64,000 nt of DNA. It comes from Verrucomicrobiaceae bacterium. Its GTDB lineage: Bacteria; Verrucomicrobiota; Verrucomicrobiia; Opitutales; Intestinicryptomonadaceae. This document shows positions 60,596 to 64,000 of the stretch, in pieces; positions within the stretch are counted from its first letter, which is position 1, and each line of letters opens with the position of its first letter. The position numbers and the translations under genes were made by a program. The notes under the pieces are model-generated. The model was not told where the DNA came from and searched no databases. It worked only from the letters and a program-made list of their open reading frames with translations. The DNA lies in the NCBI GenBank assembly GCA_015061955.1, contig SUVO01000014.1:1-64000 (forward strand). The letters run 5' to 3'.

Positions 60596-62569
60596 TTACA
60601 ACACCTTAATCGTTGTGTTTGGAGAGAGAGTTTTGAAGATTTCTGTGACGTTGATTTTGCTTGGGCTGTCGGCGAATGAAGAATCACGGAAGACTACTCG
60701 CAATGGCTTGCGTTTTGCAATTTCGCGTATTGTTGTTTCTGGGATATTTTCGCTAAAGCATGCAATTAGGTCGGGGATTTCGCTGTCGTTTACTGTGTAA
60801 ACTTTTACACCATTTATTTCTTCTGTTTTTAATGGAAGTGCAAGTTCTACACCCCAATCGATAAGGCATGCATAAAGTAAATCAAGGTCGTTGCGATCTT
60901 CTTTGATATTACTTTCTAAGCCCGAAAGCATATCTTGTGAAAGTTCGTCAGGCTTGTAATAAACTTCTTTCATATTGCTTTCGTCGAGTTTGAGAACTCT
61001 GAAACCTATGTCGAGATTTGGAGCAGTTGTTGCATGCTCTGCTTTGATTTTCTCACCAGCACGACGAATACGTTCTTTGCCAATTTCACAGATGTTCTTG
61101 TAGCCAGCTTTTGATGCTTCCGATTCAGGAGCACAAACTTCTGGAAGCTGAACCATAATAAATTTTCTATTACCACCATCTTCGGCATTCAACTGCATAC
61201 AAGCATGAGCAGTCGTCGCAGAACCAGAGAAGAAGTCGAGAATAATATAATCATTTTGATTTACAATATTACATAATCGTTTAATCAAAGATGGTGGTTT
61301 CGTATAATCAAAGACACCTTTAGGTAAGAGAGAATCAATTGATTTCTTTGCATTATCATTTGAGAAGAGATTCTCCGTAAATTCCAAGGTAGATAATGGC
61401 TTTGTTCTATTTATTTCTACAATTTTATACTGTCCTTCTACTTTATCAATTGTTACATTCTGATAAGTTTTTGTATATATTCTTGGACGTTGTCCTCCTC
61501 TATGAATTTCAATAAAGCCGTTTTTTAATGCAAATTGAAATAGTTCCCATCTCCATCTCCATCCCCAATCTGCTCTTGCGTGATTTCCTTTTTGACGTTC
61601 TTCATAATCTGATTTACTCCCACCTGCATAAAAAATTTCACCATTTATTTCAATTGGATAATCTAAAGATTTTACATATCCTAACGAATCATAATCTAAT
61701 GTTTGATTTACCTTATAGTAGCCTCTATATTCAAAGAATTCGTCTTTATTAGAAAATCCTGAATCATTGTGTTCAACACCTTTTAAATCTGCGAGATTTG
61801 CATTTTTCACATATGAAAGTACATAATCATGATTCTTTGCAATATCATCAGAAGATTTTCCACCTTTTTTGGTAACTCTAGGAAAAATGATAAGGAAATT
61901 ACTTTCACCAAAAATCTCATCGCAGATTTTCTTTAAATTTATTACTTCATTATCGTCAATAGAAATGAAAATAACGCCATCGTCGGAGAGTAAATCTCGG
62001 GCGAGTTTTAAACGTGGGTAAATCATAGAACACCAGTCGGAATGAAAGCGTCCGTTTGATTCTGTGTTTTGGAAAAGATTGTCATCTGTCTCTTCATCTC
62101 GGACAGTTTGGTCTTCTTGGTTTTCAGACTGCGTCTTATTAAAGTTATCGCGATAAACAAAGTCTTTGCCCGTATTATAAGGTGGGTCGATATAAATCAT
62201 TTTTACTTTGCCAAGATATGACTCTTGCAAAAGTTTTAGAACTTCAAGGTTGTCGCCTTCAATGTAAAGATTTTGAGTGGTATCCCAATTCTTACTTTCT
62301 TCAGGGCAAGGACGCAAAGTCTTTGTAGTAGATTTTGCAGCTTCCATGATAGCTTCACGCTTGCCGGGCCAAGTAAACTCGTAACATTCTACATCGTTCG
62401 GATCGGCAACATAACCATTTAAAAGCGTCTTTAAAATATCAAGGTTTGCAACACGCTTTATATTGCCATTTTCATCTTTAGTTTCGGTAATAGCCTCAGG
62501 AAAAAGTTGCGAAAGCTTTTCCAAATTAACATCAACGCCATTAGCTGTTTTAAAGTTTAATTTATCCAT
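60596..62569 (-). CDS. Type III DNA methyltransferase (Mod)
   Basis: 657 residues. Catalytic motif IV is IYIDPPYNTGKDF (DPPYNTG at 128-134), the N6-adenine type. Motif I follows later in the permuted order: DYIILDFFSGSATTAHA. A central region of about residues 235-400 is the target-recognition domain, and WDTTQNLYIEGDNLEVLKLLQESYLGKV is typical of the family. It modifies the recognition sequence and guides Res. Its start overlaps the DUF4391 gene by eight bases. Confidence 0.93.
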   Translation of the reverse strand: MDKLNFKTANGVDVNLEKLSQLFPEAITETKDENGNIKRVANLDILKTLLNGYVADPNDVECYEFTWPGKREAIMEAAKSTTKTLRPCPEESKNWDTTQNLYIEGDNLEVLKLLQESYLGKVKMIYIDPPYNTGKDFVYRDNFNKTQSENQEDQTVRDEETDDNLFQNTESNGRFHSDWCSMIYPRLKLARDLLSDDGVIFISIDDNEVINLKKICDEIFGESNFLIIFPRVTKKGGKSSDDIAKNHDYVLSYVKNANLADLKGVEHNDSGFSNKDEFFEYRGYYKVNQTLDYDSLGYVKSLDYPIEINGEIFYAGGSKSDYEERQKGNHARADWGWRWRWELFQFALKNGFIEIHRGGQRPRIYTKTYQNVTIDKVEGQYKIVEINRTKPLSTLEFTENLFSNDNAKKSIDSLLPKGVFDYTKPPSLIKRLCNIVNQNDYIILDFFSGSATTAHACMQLNAEDGGNRKFIMVQLPEVCAPESEASKAGYKNICEIGKERIRRAGEKIKAEHATTAPNLDIGFRVLKLDESNMKEVYYKPDELSQDMLSGLESNIKEDRNDLDLLYACLIDWGVELALPLKTEEINGVKVYTVNDSEIPDLIACFSENIPETTIREIAKRKPLRVVFRDSSFADSPSKINVTEIFKTLSPNTTIKVL

Positions 62570-63215
62570 TTTTTATTGTCTCCAAATTTGTTTTCAAAAT
62601 CTTTAATTTCTCATTCAATTTCACTTGTTTGTTGAATTGCTTTTCTTTGAAAAGTTTTGCGGTCAGCTTTTCGATTTCAGCTTCAAGTTTACGTATCGCT
62701 TCGGCATTATCTATGCGAGAACGCAAGGCTATTGGGGCATCGTTATTTTGCTCTATATTTGAATTTATCTGCGATAAGAAGTTGTCGTAAACATCGTCAA
62801 GAGTTAGCCCATTTATTTCAAGAGGGAGTTCGTCAAAATTAAGCCACGAAGTTTTGTTATAATTTTTAATCGTCAACGATACGCCCACAGAATTAACTTC
62901 TTTATAACCGAGCCACGCTTGATATTTATCTTCAAAGCGAATCAAATATAAAATGTGATATGGAATGTTGTTATCTATTGTTTTAAGTATGGCTTCGCTT
63001 ATGGCATCACGTTTTAAGATTACTTCAAAAACCTGAATTTCTTTTACGCTTTCACCCTCTTTGACATTAACAGTTGTTGCACTAATCTTGTTACGCCACA
63101 CAATTTTTTCGATTGTGCCAAAAGGTAATGTTCGCTTTGAAAGTGCAAGTTTTTTAAAGAACTTTGATTCTGAAAAAACTTTATCAACAACAGAACTGGA
63201 CGGAAATTCTTTCAT
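62562..63215 (-). CDS. DUF4391 protein of the restriction operon
   Basis: 217 residues. It begins FPSSSVVDKVFSESKFFKK and has a core of alternating strands (IEKIVWRNKISATTVNVKEG, IPYHILYLIRFEDKYQAWLGYKE), then a coiled-coil tail (NAEAIRKLEAEIEKLTAKL). This is the DUF4391 pattern, known next to type III-like methylase, helicase and Res genes. Its job is not established; its short coiled coil could link helicase and methylase. One base separates it from the helicase and it overlaps Mod by eight bases. Confidence 0.8.
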   Translation of the reverse strand: MKEFPSSSVVDKVFSESKFFKKLALSKRTLPFGTIEKIVWRNKISATTVNVKEGESVKEIQVFEVILKRDAISEAILKTIDNNIPYHILYLIRFEDKYQAWLGYKEVNSVGVSLTIKNYNKTSWLNFDELPLEINGLTLDDVYDNFLSQINSNIEQNNDAPIALRSRIDNAEAIRKLEAEIEKLTAKLFKEKQFNKQVKLNEKLKILKTNLETIKNG

Positions 63216-63216
63216 A

Positions 63217-64000
63217 CTACTTTTCGTCCTTTACAATAATAAAGCTTATAAGTTCAAAGTCGTCTAAGCCCTTGATATCGTTTTCAAGAACGCTTGTTCC
63301 ACCTGTTGTAAACAAACTATCAAAATCGCTTTCTTCTTTTACTGAAATAATAGACTTAATTGTTTGACCAAGCAATTTGGAGTATTTGCCCATTTTGCGT
63401 CCGTCGGCAGTTTCTTTATTAAAGGTCTTACAAAGTTTTGAATAAATTTCAAACTTGCCCTTGCAAAGCAAACGCAAGGTATCGAGCAATTTCTTTGGCT
63501 CAAGATGATTACACTGCACAGAACCATCGGTCTTAATATAAACCATATAAAACGGGTGCAAACGATTTTGCTTATCAATATTTACACTCTGATTTCTGTT
63601 CTTCAAAATGTAAATTACCCCAGCAGGAGTTCCAGTACTTGAAGGGACAACTGCGTGCATACCAAATGGAACGTTATCACACTCGCCGTGTTTTTTAACG
63701 TATTCAAGCAAATCAAGACGGAATTCGTTTAAGCCCAAATCCATTATCGATATTCCCGTATTCATATCTTCAATATCGATTACTTCATCACGCAAACGTT
63801 CAAGTTGCTTTTTACGATATTCTAGATCGCGAGCGTCTTCGTTTATGATGTCATCGGCACTATCGCCAGTGGCAGTCATAACGGTTATTTTCATTCTGTC
63901 TTGAACGCGAGTTCGCAATTTAATATAGTCGTCAAGTTCGATATCTGGCCAGAAATTCACAAGCTGTATCTTGGCATTTTTACTGCCAATACGGTCAATT
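63217..64000 (-). CDS. Helicase of the restriction operon (C-terminal part, cut by the window edge)
   Basis: The frame stays open to the right edge, so the gene starts outside. The first visible residues, IDRIGSKNAKIQLVNFWPD, are helicase motif VI (Q.RIGR.dRIGs) and the strand after it, as in SNF2-like SF2 helicases found with DUF4391 and type III Mod/Res genes. The GTG at 63960 is inside the domain and is not the start. The remaining 240 residues (YIKLRTRVQDRMKITVMTATG...) are the family's helical and mixed C-terminal region. It is the most upstream gene of the operon in view. Confidence 0.8.
   Translation of the reverse strand, partial: IDRIGSKNAKIQLVNFWPDIELDDYIKLRTRVQDRMKITVMTATGDSADDIINEDARDLEYRKKQLERLRDEVIDIEDMNTGISIMDLGLNEFRLDLLEYVKKHGECDNVPFGMHAVVPSSTGTPAGVIYILKNRNQSVNIDKQNRLHPFYMVYIKTDGSVQCNHLEPKKLLDTLRLLCKGKFEIYSKLCKTFNKETADGRKMGKYSKLLGQTIKSIISVKEESDFDSLFTTGGTSVLENDIKGLDDFELISFIIVKDEK

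Overview
The window is AT-rich bacterial DNA, most likely from a member of the Verrucomicrobiota (Opitutales-like), probably gut-associated. Three things suggest this: a Chlamydiae/Verrucomicrobia-type small basic protein (16426-16584); a short HemA of the kind seen in Chlamydiae; and PEP-CTERM tails of the form PEPSTYA-hydrophobic-RRR. There are also many secreted, Tat- or lipoprotein-type enzymes for host or plant glycans. The lineage call is inference; no 16S rRNA gene is present.

Layout. (1) 1-6320: an integrated mobilizable element. It holds a truncated recombinase tail, an unknown minus-strand gene, and a mob operon: unknown gene, MobC-like protein, relaxase with a coiled-coil gene nested in another frame, a small gene and a large serine recombinase. 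It ends at a tRNA-Leu. Its genes carry strong AAGGAGG-type ribosome sites, which most other genes here lack. (2) 6322-18300: tRNA-Leu and tRNA-Phe, secreted and Tat-exported proteins, a sialic-acid cluster (GntR regulator, N-acetylneuraminate lyase, MFS transporter, DUF5009 membrane acyltransferase-like protein), then hemA, a polyprenyl synthase, the small basic protein and a LUD-domain protein. (3) 18351-24055: a YqiA-like esterase, a secreted six-hairpin glycosidase-like protein, an amidase, infC and murA. (4) 24143-40953: GH78 rhamnosidase, a double FAD oxidoreductase, a sigma-54 activator with a divergent sigma-54 promoter and a small transcript, a sialidase-family protein, a TauE-like permease, Tat-exported DUF362 protein plus a NapH-NapG-like fused polyferredoxin, a ThuA-HEAT protein and a second Gfo/Idh/MocA protein. 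(5) 41107-53104: a small gene, a DUF4268 nuclease-like gene, tRNA-Arg with an integrase remnant, a GH43/GH32-like protein, a DUF4091 (GH123-like) giant, a PEP-CTERM protein broken by a 16-bp tandem repeat, an orphan PEP-CTERM tail, and a DUF5696-like hydrolase. (6) 53297-64000: a defence island on the minus strand, in transcription order: helicase (partial), DUF4391, type III Mod, Abi_C/HEPN-like protein, type III Res, AbiEi, AbiEii and an OLD-family nuclease.

How the parts work together. Sialidase, lyase, transporter and GntR regulator suggest sialic-acid release, uptake and breakdown, with a probable pair of GntR operators in the lyase promoter. The most notable regulatory structures are the complete enhancer/sigma-54 promoter/small ORF/terminator unit beside the activator (31632-32095) and the repeat-disrupted PEP-CTERM gene (49315-50969). 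In the latter, exactly one repeat copy would restore the reading frame.
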